Shown here one piece after another: positions 54,420-64,000 of a stretch of 64,000 nt of DNA. Numbering within the stretch: position 1 is the stretch's first letter; each line of letters opens with the position of its first letter. The DNA is from Phytophthora sp. 'mugwort' (Eukaryota; Oomycota; Peronosporomycetes; Peronosporales; Peronosporaceae). The stretch is from the NCBI GenBank assembly GCA_033558025.1, contig JAUCEF010000001.1, forward strand, positions 868,001-932,000, read 5' to 3'. The notes beneath the pieces were generated by a model that saw only the letters and a program-made list of their open reading frames with translations, did no database searches and was not told where the DNA came from. The position numbers and the translations under genes were made by a program.

Positions 54420-55886
54420 ATGACGGCAGCCGACGTGGAGAAGAAGAGCAAGAAGAAGAAGCTCAAGGCCGTAGATGCCGAGGGCAAGGACCTTATTGCC
54501 CCAGAGAGCCACACTCCGGCGCTGGATACGTCCAAGTGGCCGCTGCTGCTTAAGAACTACAATCAGCTCAACGTGCGCACGGGCCATTACACGCCCATCG
54601 CATGCAGCTCGTCCCCGCTGAAGCGCAATCTGCACGACTACGTGCGCTACGGTGTCATTAACCTGGACAAGCCGGCCAACCCGTCGTCGCACGAGGTCGT
54701 GGCTTGGATTCGCCGCATCCTGCGCGTCGACAAGACGGGCCACTCGGGCACGCTTGACCCCAAGGTCACGGGCTGTCTGATCGTGTGTGTGGACCGCGCT
54801 ACGCGTCTTGTCAAGGCCCAGCAGGGCGCCGGTAAAGAGTACGTTGCTGTCGTGCGTCTGCACAGTGCCATCGAAAGTCAAGTCAAGCTCGCGCGCGCAA
54901 TTGAGACCTTGACGGGCGCACTATTCCAGCGTCCGCCGCTTATTTCCGCTGTCAAGCGCCAGCTGCGTATCCGTACGATCTACGAGTCGAAGCTCATCGA
55001 GTACGATGAGGACCGTCACCTTGGTATTTTCCACGTGAGCTGCGAAGCCGGTACCTACATCCGTACGCTGTGTGTGCATCTTGGCCTGGTGCTCGGCGTC
55101 GGTGGCCACATGCAGGAGCTGCGTCGCGTTCGGTCCGGTGTGCTGGGTGAGAACGACGCTATGGTAACTATGCACGACGTGCTGGACGCTCAGTTCCAGT
55201 ACGACACATACAAGGACGAGTCATACCTGCGCCGTATCGTGCGTCCTCTGGAAGTGCTGCTTACCACGTACAAGCGTATCGTGGTGAAGGACAGCTCGGT
55301 GAATGCCATCTGCTACGGTGCCAAGTTCATGATTCCGGGCCTGCTGCGCTTCGCCGATGATATTGACGTCGGTGAAGAGGTCGTGCTAATGACCACCAAG
55401 GGTGAGGCTATCGCTGTTGCTATTGCTCAGATGACGACAGCTGTGATGGCCACGTGCGACCATGGTGTGGTTGCCAAGATCAAGCGTGTCATCATGGAGC
55501 GTGACACGTACCCGCGTCGTTGGGGCCTGGGTCCCATGGCCCAGAAGGTGAAGGGTCTTGTGAAAGAGGGCAAGATCGGCAAGTACGGCAAAGTGAACGA
55601 GAACACTCCCGCTGACGTGTCGGAGCTGTACAGTAAGGACGAGGAAAAGAAGACTCTTGTGGAAGAGGTTAAGGAGGAAGCCAAGGAGAAGGAGGCGTCA
55701 GAGGATGAGGACGAGGCCCCCAAGAAGAAGCACAAGAAGGAGAAGAAGGAAAAGAAGGAGAAGAAGAAACACAAACACAAACGCGACGCCGAAGAGGCTG
55801 AAGTCACCGAAGAAGGTGCATCGCCGGAGAAGAAGAAGTCGAAGAAGAAGAAGAAAAAATCCAAGGAGACAAGCGACTCGGAATAG
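54420..55886 (+). CDS. CBF5: Dyskerin/CBF5 H/ACA rRNA pseudouridine synthase
   Basis: Single exon, 488 residues. The dyskerin N-terminal region leads into the TruB-type catalytic domain with '[17 protein letters not shown]', where Asp113 is the catalytic aspartate. A PUA domain follows ('[26 protein letters not shown]' in part, about 285-360), then '[14 protein letters not shown]' and a Lys/Glu-rich KKE tail from about 415 to the end. The enzyme is the catalytic subunit of H/ACA snoRNPs and isomerises uridines in rRNA in the nucleolus; in many eukaryotes it is also part of telomerase. All signature residues are present. Confidence 0.96.
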   Translation: MTAADVEKKSKKKKLKAVDAEGKDLIAPESHTPALDTSKWPLLLKNYNQLNVRTGHYTPIACSSSPLKRNLHDYVRYGVINLDKPANPSSHEVVAWIRRILRVDKTGHSGTLDPKVTGCLIVCVDRATRLVKAQQGAGKEYVAVVRLHSAIESQVKLARAIETLTGALFQRPPLISAVKRQLRIRTIYESKLIEYDEDRHLGIFHVSCEAGTYIRTLCVHLGLVLGVGGHMQELRRVRSGVLGENDAMVTMHDVLDAQFQYDTYKDESYLRRIVRPLEVLLTTYKRIVVKDSSVNAICYGAKFMIPGLLRFADDIDVGEEVVLMTTKGEAIAVAIAQMTTAVMATCDHGVVAKIKRVIMERDTYPRRWGLGPMAQKVKGLVKEGKIGKYGKVNENTPADVSELYSKDEEKKTLVEEVKEEAKEKEASEDEDEAPKKKHKKEKKEKKEKKKHKHKRDAEEAEVTEEGASPEKKKSKKKKKKSKETSDSE

Positions 55887-56079
55887 ACGACCTCCACTTT
55901 CTCGCTGATAGTTTTATGACTATTTTCCCATGACTATTCTTCCGGACAAAAAGGAGATAGACTCTAGTCAGCTATACAGCTTATGAGGACCGAGTTTGAG
56001 TGTATTGGGTGCTGCCCATCGCACTCTAGCGACGCATACAGTCAGTCTCTTCAAAGTAATATATATCCTGTCTGTTTTT
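55887..56079. terminator. Convergent 3' region
   Basis: 193 bases between the CBF5 stop and the IQ-protein stop. It must contain both 3' UTRs; no clear AATAAA is visible. Confidence 0.3.
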
Positions 56080-58519
56080 TCAACGTCGTCGAAATCTCGA
56101 GAACAGTCCAGTTCCTTTACCTTTTTTGGTAGTAAATTTCGACTGTCGCCTGTGCGCAGTGACAGCTCCAACCTGCTCCACAAGACGTTCCCGCTCTCGC
56201 TCTTTCGCTCGAAGCACGAGCATGTGCCGGAAATGTTCACGAGCGCGTTTGGAGCGCCATGCGCATTGAATTTGGACCGCACAAGCGAGCTTTGTGGCTT
56301 CAAATTGCCGGTCTTTCTCGTCCTCGTACTCTTTTTGACGAGTTGAGATCACATAAGCACGAGTTACTGGGTCTTCGTGGGTGTTATTTGGATGGCCACG
56401 TCGCATGATGCGGCCGGTCACCAAGTCTTCGAAAATATACTCTGGGTTGTCATCATCTTGGCTACTTCGTGGTCGACGTGTTCGTAGCCGACGTCTTTGC
56501 CGTCGATATTCCTTCTCCAGACTCTCCTCGACCTCCTCTTCGTCGCTTTCAATCCGTTCGTACGTAGTATCCGGGGTGCCTGGCTCGGCGATCGCCGACT
56601 CATCCGCAGTCCCGTCAGTTAGAATACTAGGCGCTCCTCGACCAAACACGATTGTTTTTCTCCGTTCCTTTGACTCGACCCGCTTGACACGGATACGTTT
56701 CCAGCGGTCAGTGAGTTTCGCTATGGGTACAAGCTCTGTGATCGCGAGGCCGTCAAGAACAACTTGAACCAAGCCAAAACGATCGTCCGGCACGGACACA
56801 ACGATCGCGGAAGTGACCAACTTTTCGTCTCTCTTTGGGAATATTTTAACATAGAGACCGTCCGCTGCGGTAAGTGTGTCTTCATTCTCCTGAAGAGGAC
56901 GCACCATGGGCTTAAGCTGCGAGAGCATTCGTGGGAGGAAGCGTTTGAATGCTCCATCGGTCGTGAACCCTGCGCACATTTCGTCCTGTCGCGCTCTCTC
57001 CATGAGCTCAGCGAGGCTCGTTCCTGGCGGTTCACGTCGATAATTGCCAGCAGGAAAGTCTCTTTTCGGGTAAAACTGGAACGAAATGGCGCACTTCTGG
57101 GCAATACTTGTCGCTATGACCACTTCTCGACCAGGACGACACCAACGCGGTAACCTCGTAGCACGAGTGAAGAGGTAGTGGAAATAATTACGTTGAATTA
57201 ACGTAGCCGCGCGTCGACGTTGCTTCAAGAGCTCATGGTAGGCGTGAGAGGCTCGATAACCACGCCATACGCTCTGAATTAACGTCGCAGAGTCGTCTTT
57301 TAGTTGAGCTTGAAGCAAAAACTTCCAGTGGCGTTCATCTTTTTCCATGAGGAAGCATTCAGCACGTCGTAAGCCTTGCAGCTCCTCGACAGAGAGAGTT
57401 CCTGGGGTGAGTCGATAGCCTGGTAGCACCCAATGCTTCTGTGAGTTAAGAAACACTGGAGAGCCGTCCATGATGGCTTGCGTTCTCGTCGTCACGTGCG
57501 ATTCGGACAGTTTAACGATGAATTGGTTGCGTGTCGCTAGCTCCTGCTCAAGCTCAGCGTAGATCCGCTGCATTGCCTGCAGTCGCGTGTGCATTTGACG
57601 CTGGGTCTCCTTGATCTCGTCCAGCTTTCGCGTCAACTCAACGTTCGTCTGGAACAGCTGTGGCGAGGCTGCATATGACGCAGCCGACGAGTTCCGTGGT
57701 GACATGGGGGGGTCAGTGGAGGTGTTGATAGGGACAGGATGGCGTAGATACATGACAAACCAGCGCGCAGGTTTCTCGGGCGCCGTGAGGAGCAGACTGA
57801 CCAACGCCTGGACAATCTCGTCAATCACCATGTCGAAGTACGCGTCGCGATCGCGCTGAGCCTGAAGATCCCGACGAAGCTGTTGCGATAACCAGTCCAA
57901 GTCACTCTCTTGAGCCTCGTTAGAGCTCGCATTTGTTGTCTCCTTAAGCTTCTGTGAGGACAAAGACACTTTCTTCGCGTCGATACTCCAAGTGGATTGC
58001 ACGGACGGCGGGTCCCACGCGAGGAACGCGTGGTCAAGTCTCTTGAGTCGGCGTTCACGACCCACGAGCTTGAGCTCTAGCTCGAGCCCGATGATGTCCC
58101 GGATCAACCGCTTGCTCTCCATCTCGTCTTGCTTTGTCTCTAGAAGAGCGCTTTGAATCACTCTCCGCTTCCTGTGCATCTCAAGGATCAAACTCTCGGA
58201 CACGGAAATCTGCACCTCGTAGCCTAATTTGCACTGGACAATGATCAAGTAACTCATAGGACAAGGACATAGGAGATAGAGAGCGACGTACTGCTCGACG
58301 TAAGTAGTTTGCAAGCCAAGGACGAGCAGAGAGAGGACGTGCCAGCAACAATTCCGTCACGCCGTTCGACAGATGCTCTAGTAGCTCCAACACGTCGCGA
58401 TTCTCGAGATATTCCGCGTTGGGACGATGAGCCGCATGCACTCGAGGCAGATGCTTCTCGAGCCGTCGTTGCTGCTTCAGTCGGCATCGCTCTAGCTCGT
58501 GTTTGCTTAGACGCGGCAT
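56080..58519 (-). CDS. IQ-motif protein of unknown function
   Basis: Two exons in reading order, 58519-58292 and 58233-56080, with a 58-base phase-0 intron, give 793 residues. The start MPRLSKHELERC at 58519 lies 84 bases after the stop of the upstream gene. The protein is helical and charged, with paired IQ motifs near 390-425 ('TLIQSVWRGYRASHAYHE', 'TLIQRNYFHYLFTRA') and another near 723 ('AVQIQCAWRSKRAREHF'), all predicted calmodulin or light-chain sites. There is no kinase, motor or catalytic signature. Basic runs occur near 650 ('RRQRRRLRTRRPR') and the C-terminus. Similar architectures occur in flagellar and basal-body proteins, which suits a zoosporic organism, but this is a guess. Confidence 0.72.
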
Positions 58520-58602
58520 GTCCAGCTTATTTTGCGTCGCTTCGTCTGTATCAAAACCTGGAACTAGGACGAACGGATAGAAGAAACGTCGCTTATTAAG
58601 CC

Positions 58603-59724
58603 TTAGATTGTCGTAGGGAACTCCAGCTCGCGGACAAAGCTTAACGAGACGGCGTCCCTGTTCGTAACGACTTCCTGCGGCAACATGGCGTGCTGCTTGA
58701 GCCACTCGTCGTTGTACAACTTGCTGCTGTAGCGAACGCCACTGTCGGCCAGGATTGTCACGATCGTATGACCTGGACCCAGGTGTTTCGCCATCTTGAC
58801 TGCTCCAAGCACATTCAACGCACTGCTGGGACCAACGAAGATGCCGTCGTTGCGTAGCAGGAAGTAAGCCATGTCGACGATCTCTTGGTTCGTGCCAGTG
58901 ATGCCTCTGTCGATGATAGCTTCGCGGAGATTACTAGTGACGCGCGTGAGTGCCGCCACGCCTTCCGCTATGGACGAACCTTGCGCTGTGGGCATCAACT
59001 CATAACCATCTTCCATTATCCCCGTGGACCGGTCGTTGTTGATGAAAAGGGCGACGTTCGCGACCTCGGCAGGATCAATGAGCCACACGTTCACGTCACA
59101 GTTCTTCTCCTTGAAGAACGTCGACATCCCAGCGATAGTCCCCGACGTCCCAGCCGACGAGACGAACCCGTCGAGATGGCCGTCGACCTGTTCCCAGATC
59201 TCTGGAGCTGTACCTTCATAGTGTGCCCGCATGTTAGCGAGATTATCGAACTGGTTGGGACAGTAAGCGTTGGGCGTCTCCTGTGCGAGGCGTTGAGCGA
59301 CATGGAAGAAGTGGTTTTGCTTGTCGGACATTGAGGTCGTCGGCAGCGCGCGGACGTCAGCTCCCATAGTCTTCATCATCTGTATCTTCTCCGGCGCTGT
59401 GTTGTCCGGCATAGTCAACAGCGTTTTGTAGCCACGAGAAGCTCCAAGAAGAGCAAGAGAGACGCCCGTGCTGCCTCCAGTAGCTTCGATGATGGTGCTT
59501 CCCGGTTGGATCTGTCCACGCTCTTCGGCATCTAAAAGAAGCGCCTTGGCCACACGATCTTTGATACTCCCGCTGGGGTTCGTATACTCGGCCTTGGCGA
59601 GGAGCTTACAGCCTGTAAGACGAGAGAGCGACGTGAGCTCCAGCAGCGGCGTATTGCCCACAGAGGCAAAGAGATCGACAGAGCCTGCGGCCGGCAAAGT
59701 CTTAAGCCCAAGGTTTGATATCAT
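58603..59724 (-). CDS. Cysteine synthase (O-acetylserine sulfhydrylase)
   Basis: Single exon, 373 residues. PLP enzyme of the fold-type II family: Lys55 in 'NPSGSIKDR' forms the Schiff base, 'TGGSTG' (81-86) binds the substrate carboxylate, and 'AGTSGT' (190-195) binds the PLP phosphate. It makes cysteine from O-acetylserine and sulfide. The stretch 'VWLIDPAEVANVALFINNDR' is an insertion compared with the short bacterial CysK and resembles fungal-type enzymes. There is no clear targeting sequence. It is the downstream copy of a tandem pair; the upstream paralogue is damaged, so this copy probably carries the function. A cystathionine beta-synthase is less likely because no CBS regulatory domain follows. 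Confidence 0.9.
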   Translation of the reverse strand: MISNLGLKTLPAAGSVDLFASVGNTPLLELTSLSRLTGCKLLAKAEYTNPSGSIKDRVAKALLLDAEERGQIQPGSTIIEATGGSTGVSLALLGASRGYKTLLTMPDNTAPEKIQMMKTMGADVRALPTTSMSDKQNHFFHVAQRLAQETPNAYCPNQFDNLANMRAHYEGTAPEIWEQVDGHLDGFVSSAGTSGTIAGMSTFFKEKNCDVNVWLIDPAEVANVALFINNDRSTGIMEDGYELMPTAQGSSIAEGVAALTRVTSNLREAIIDRGITGTNQEIVDMAYFLLRNDGIFVGPSSALNVLGAVKMAKHLGPGHTIVTILADSGVRYSSKLYNDEWLKQHAMLPQEVVTNRDAVSLSFVRELEFPTTI

Positions 59725-59885
59725 GATGAGGTAATCGCGACGCGATGCGCTTAATGGATGGCAACTTGAAGAGTGAGAGCATCTTGAAGAGGGGGATGTC
59801 TCTCTTCAAGGGTCACTCATCAAACTGATTCGTCAACTGCAATGTTTACTCTAACGAAAGTTTACTCCACAACTATCTGATTCTG

Positions 59886-61056
59886 CTAGACTGTCGTCGG
59901 AAACGTGAGTTTGCCGACAAAGTCCAGCGACATTGACCCCTTCGTGGTAGCAACTTGTTGTGGCCACAGATTGTTCGCGTTCAACCAGTCGTCATTGTAC
60001 AACTTGCTGCCATAGCGGACACCGCCGTCGGCCAAGATCGTCACGATCGTGTGGCCCCGGCCAAGTTCCCGCGCCATCTTGACGGCTCCAAGCACGTTCA
60101 GCGCACTGCTAGGACCCACAAAGATGCCATTGTTACGCAACAGGAAGTAGGCCATATCGACGATCTCCTGGTTCGTGGCTGTGATGCCTTGGTCGACAAC
60201 CGACTCCCGCAGGTTCGCGGTCACACGCGAGAGCGCTGCGACGCCTTCCGTGATCGTAGAACCCTTGGTCATGGGCACGACCTCAAAGCCATCTTCAAGC
60301 TTGCTACTTGATCGCCCAGTGTTGATGAACACAGACATAGCCGCGGTCTCCTCCGGGTCAATCAGCCAGATCTTCACATCCGAGTTCTGCTCCTTAAAAA
60401 AATTTGGACACACCGGCGATCGTGCCCGACGTCCACGCTGACGTCACGAACCCGTCGAGCTCTCCATCCACCTGGCTCCATATCTCGGGGGCTGTGCCCT
60501 CGTAATGTGCCCGCATGTTTGCGATATTATCAAACTGGTTCGGGCAGTACGCATCCGGCGTCGTGTCCGCTAGCCGGCGCGCGACGTGAAAGAAATGGTT
60601 CTCCTTGTCGGAGATCGACGTGGTCGGCAGGACGTGCACTTGAACGCCCATAGTCTTCATCATTTGCACCTTCTCCTTCGCCGTGATGTCCGGCATGGTC
60701 AGCAGCGTCTTGTACCCTCGAGCAGCACCGAGTAACGCGAGGGACACACCCGTACTGCCTCCTGTAGCTTCGATGATGGTGCCTCCAGGTTTGAGTAGAC
60801 CGCGCTCTTCGGCGTCCAGGATCAACGACTTGGCTACACGGCCCTTGATACTCCCGCTGGGGTTGGTATACTCGGCGTTGGCGAGGAGCTTGCAACCGGT
60901 GAGCTTGGACAATGTACTGAGTTCGAGCAGTGGCGTGTTGCCAACGAAAGCCAGGAGGTCCACCGAACCGGTCGTGGAAGACGAGCTGAAAGAGCGGGTC
61001 GCGAAGAGTTTGCGTGAGGGCGCGAAGGGCCCGTAGCGACGAGGACGGAGATACAT
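59886..61056 (-). pseudogene. Frameshifted cysteine synthase paralogue with presequence-like leader
   Basis: Minus strand from ATG 61056. The N-terminus (MYLRPRRYGPFAPSRKLFATRSFSSSS...) looks like a mitochondrial presequence that the neighbouring copy lacks. 'NPSGSIKGR' keeps the PLP lysine but has Gly in place of Asp after it; 'TGGSTG' is intact; the phosphate loop reads 'AWTSGT' where the paralogue has 'AGTSGT'. At 60396-60402 a run of seven T (minus strand) shifts the frame, giving a stop at 'SKFF-stop'; one base fewer would continue as 'KEQNSDVKIWLIDP', which is in the next frame through to the normal end at 59886. It is a recent duplicate, about 162 bases upstream. A sequencing error in the T run cannot be excluded, but the loop change suggests real decay. 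Confidence 0.75.
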
Positions 61057-61205
61057 TTACGCATGATGGAGAGGAAGCGTAGACACTGTTGGTGCGAACC
61101 AGACGTGGATGTTCATAGGCTGACGAGCATCCTGAATGATGTGCAGGACCAAGTCACTTCTCGACAGCCAGTACTTCTCTCATTCTCATTAACGGGTACA
61201 AGTAC

Positions 61206-64000
61206 TTAGGCATCTTCCCGGAACAGTTCGATGAACTCGTCAAGGTCGAGCGACGCGTTGGCGTTCGTGTCGAAAGCCGAGATGATGCGTACCACGTCGT
61301 CCTTCGTGAGCTGTGACGGCCCGCGACGATCGCTCTCGTAGAACCGATCATTATAACACAATGCCTCAAACAATTCACTCGCGTCAATGTCGCCGTTATC
61401 GTCCGTGTCGTAGAGCTACAGACCATTTCAAAAGACGGGTGAGCCTAAATCTGTGACGTGTGAGAAAGGCAACTTCACTTCAACTTGACGTACCTTAAAG
61501 AGCTGTTGGAGTTCCTGCAGTTGCTCGGCCGTCAGCGTCTTCTTCTGCACGCGGCGAGACTTCTCGACCGTCTCTAGAAGGCGACACAAGCGCAGGATCT
61601 CGTCAAGGACGTCAGGAGAGGCTTCTCCGAACACGACACTGCAGAGTTCCGCGAGGTCGATGAGGCCGCTCTGATCCGCGTCGATGCTGCTGAAGATACT
61701 GCCCAGATTTTCTTGCATATGAGTTCCCGAGAAGAGGCCGCTACCGTCGAAAAGCTCACGTAGAGTGATGTTGCCGCTCTCGTCTTGATCCAGTTTGCGG
61801 AACGTGCGGTACACATTGATGACGTCGTCGCGCGAGAACGGACCGAAGCGCTCCTGCCGCATGAGCACCGCGTCCGAACGGATACGCACCTTCTTGTCCG
61901 ATTTGAGCTCTTTCTTGGGCGAGCGAAGCTTCGGTGACGTACGTGCAGCTCCCGCTGAGCTGGACGACGGCGTGGCTTGGCGTAATTTCGGTCCATGTTT
62001 TGCTACCGTGAGTGCTGACTTGGGGTGTCGATGACGCACCGGCTTGAAGCTTTTTGAAGTATCTTCAGTATTATCGCTGCTCTTGATAAGATCAGGACTT
62101 ACTGGAGATGGCTCACTGCTGTTAAAACCTGTTGCATCTGATGGTATCAACGTGTCGTCATCTAGGATAACAGGAGACTCTGGACTGTCCGGACTAGCCA
62201 GCGATGAACTTGGATTGTCATTATCATGATCTTCACCCAGCAACTCGACATACTGCTGACGCAGTGTCGATAGAAGACAACGTCGCGGTAACCCACTGGT
62301 ACTGATGCTCGCAGTCAGTGTCGCCTCGGTCTGATTAAGGTTAACACTAGGTGGATCGGGTAGAGCAGTCAAGGAATGCGCTCGTGCGAGGGCTGCGACG
62401 CGCTTTGGACGCAGCGGCTTCTTGGCTACTTTCCGTTGCTTTGGCAGCTCGTGCAGGGCCACATTCTCATGAATGATACACGTCACGCCGAGTTTCTCAA
62501 GTAGAAACGCTGATGGGGTCAGATCCATCGTCGCCAATGAAGTTTCCAGCCGTCGTTGACGTAGAAGCCCCGTACTCCCTGCAATCTGCTTGTTACTGCG
62601 ACGGATACTTTCGCGATGGAAGTGTTCATACATTTGTTTCTCTCGGTTCAAGCTCCCCACGGCCCAATTGTCTTTGTCAGCAAATGGAAGCTGCTGAACG
62701 GGGTGTTGCAGCGTAGGGACGAGCAGGTCGTCGGCGTTGACAGCATCACCCAACACCTCGACCTTACCAAGTGAATCGTTGACATCTCTACGAGCCGAAC
62801 GTTTGTCGTGTTGCTGGTTCCCTTCAGAGACTGAAGCTTTGTGCTCGTCCTCTTTCCTCTTCTTCTCCTTTTGCCTCATAACCTTCTTCATGCGCTGTTG
62901 GAACTTGGCGCGTTCTTTCTCCCATGCGGTTTGTCTCGCCAGCTGTAGATCGCTCTTCTTCCACGTCGTTTTCCCCTGTAGCTGGTCGAATAGCCGTCGC
63001 GTTTGACCCACGACGGCATTATTCTCTTCGGACTGCTCCTGGTGTGGCTCAGTCTCCATAGTATGCCTCTCCTGCATGGATGCCAGCCCCTTGAAAGCAC
63101 TTATTGATATACTCGTCGTCATTTTAGCCATCGGTGAGGACTGAGCGAGGACTGGAGCGCTCGCACTAGTGTGCATCGTCCGCTTACGCGCTCGGTCCGC
63201 AACCAATATCGATTGCTGTCTCAACGCCATCGTCTTCAGCTTCGTACTCTTTAACTCGCCCCAAAGTTGCTCGGCCTGCTGGCGTTTAAACGCGGCAGCA
63301 GCCGCGACATCCACTTGCCATCGCCAGCTTTCTACTGATGGCACGGCGTCGGCCGGCTGCTGTGGTGCGGGGGGTGCCGTCCCCGTAGCCAACGTCCCCA
63401 TTTGTCGACCTTGGAAGTCCCACACGTAGACGCCTTTGTCACTCCCGCAAGTCAACACACCACGCGGCTCGGCGACAAGTTGCAGACACCGCACATTGCC
63501 ACGATGGGCCGTCCATCGATGTGTACAAACCACGTCCGCTTCGTCCACGTGAAGCTGCTTGAGATCCGAGTGACCTCCCGCAGCTCTGTCCACGTGCTTC
63601 TGTCGAAGTCGCTTGGCGTTCTTGCCTTGTCTGAGGAAGCGACGACGCGGGTTATACGCTCGATCCTGTCGTGACGGCAAGTTTTCTTCCCGAACGGCTC
63701 GGACATGTGCCGCAGCGATGACCTTGGAGATATCGCACACGACCAACTCGCCGTAGAAGCTCGAGACGAACAGCAGGAACCGGCCACGGTCGATCCCGGC
63801 AGCGACTTGATCTCCTCCAGTCTCATCGTAAAAGGTGCGACAGCAAGTGACCGCACTGTTGAGCTGTGCAAGCGTTAGAGGTGACGACGCCACGGAGACT
63901 GGCGTCGCATCCGATGTATGAGCGTCATCGCTAGTCTGCAAGCCATCCAAGCTGTGAAATGTATCGTTCATTAAAGTGTCAGTCGCTTCTGAGCCTTCGT
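61206..64000 (-). CDS. WD40 / EF-hand protein, 5' end beyond the window
   Basis: Two exons seen, from the right edge to 61494 and 61415-61206; the splice 'LQQLFK-LYDTDDNGD' restores an EF-hand. From ATG 63971 it is 895 residues, but the frame stays open to the window edge ('EGSEATDTL' precedes the Met), so more is likely upstream. WD40-like repeats lie near the visible start ('FLLFVSSFYGELVVCDISKV', 'HRWTAHRGNVRCLQLV...LTCGSDKGVYVWDF'); a long disordered, basic middle part follows; four EF-hands occupy the C-terminus ('LDQDESGNITLREL', 'IDADQSGLIDLAEL', 'YDTDDNGDIDASEL', 'FDTNANASLDLDEF'). Loop acids are mostly kept, so calcium binding is expected. Only one or two blades are visible, so the rest of the propeller may lie outside. 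Confidence 0.78.

Overview
The window reads as nuclear DNA of an oomycete, most like a Phytophthora or other peronosporalean. Supporting signs are gene-dense arms with G/C-rich third positions, short GT-AG introns of about 70-85 bases, short divergent promoters, matches to the oomycete initiator plus flanking element (TCATTY..CAWTTT) just upstream of several genes, and a 16-kb island of decayed Phytophthora-type transposons. No bacterial operon, CRISPR array, tRNA or rRNA gene was recognised. All function calls come from reading motifs, without any database search.

Left arm (1-33.3 kb): a small lysine-rich membrane-anchored protein (+); a peroxisomal double SCP2 sterol-carrier protein ending in SKL (-); ORC5 (+); a B-box/PH/protein-kinase fusion (-); a 2OG-Fe(II) oxygenase (+); a nucleoporin of the Nup192/Nup205 family (-), head to head with a large glycine-rich, cysteine-rich multi-span surface protein (+); a Use1-like SNARE (-); a 1459-residue myosin with about nine IQ motifs (+); a kinase with a presequence-like leader (+); ribosomal protein uL2/RPL8 with an unusually long, hairpin-rich intron (+); and a LENG1/CIR_N-type protein (-).

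Transposon island (about 33.4-49.7 kb): from left to right there is LTR-like repeat debris, a decayed Mutator-like element carrying a Ulp1 protease region, a decayed PIF/Harbinger element with both its transposase and its Myb/SANT partner, a Ty1/copia element whose gag-protease half lies on the opposite strand to its integrase-RT half, a Ty3/gypsy chromodomain element that has lost protease/RT/RNase H and has an inverted integrase segment, and an unassigned repeat-like block. None of these looks able to code for an intact transposition protein.

Right arm (50.4-64 kb): full-length dihydroxyacetone kinase (-); a small secreted protein (-); IMP3 (-) and dyskerin/CBF5 (+), a divergent pair that both serve rRNA maturation; an IQ-motif protein (-); two tandem cysteine synthases (-), the upstream copy carrying a homopolymer frameshift and a substitution in its phosphate-binding loop; and a WD40/EF-hand protein (-) whose reading frame runs off the window edge.
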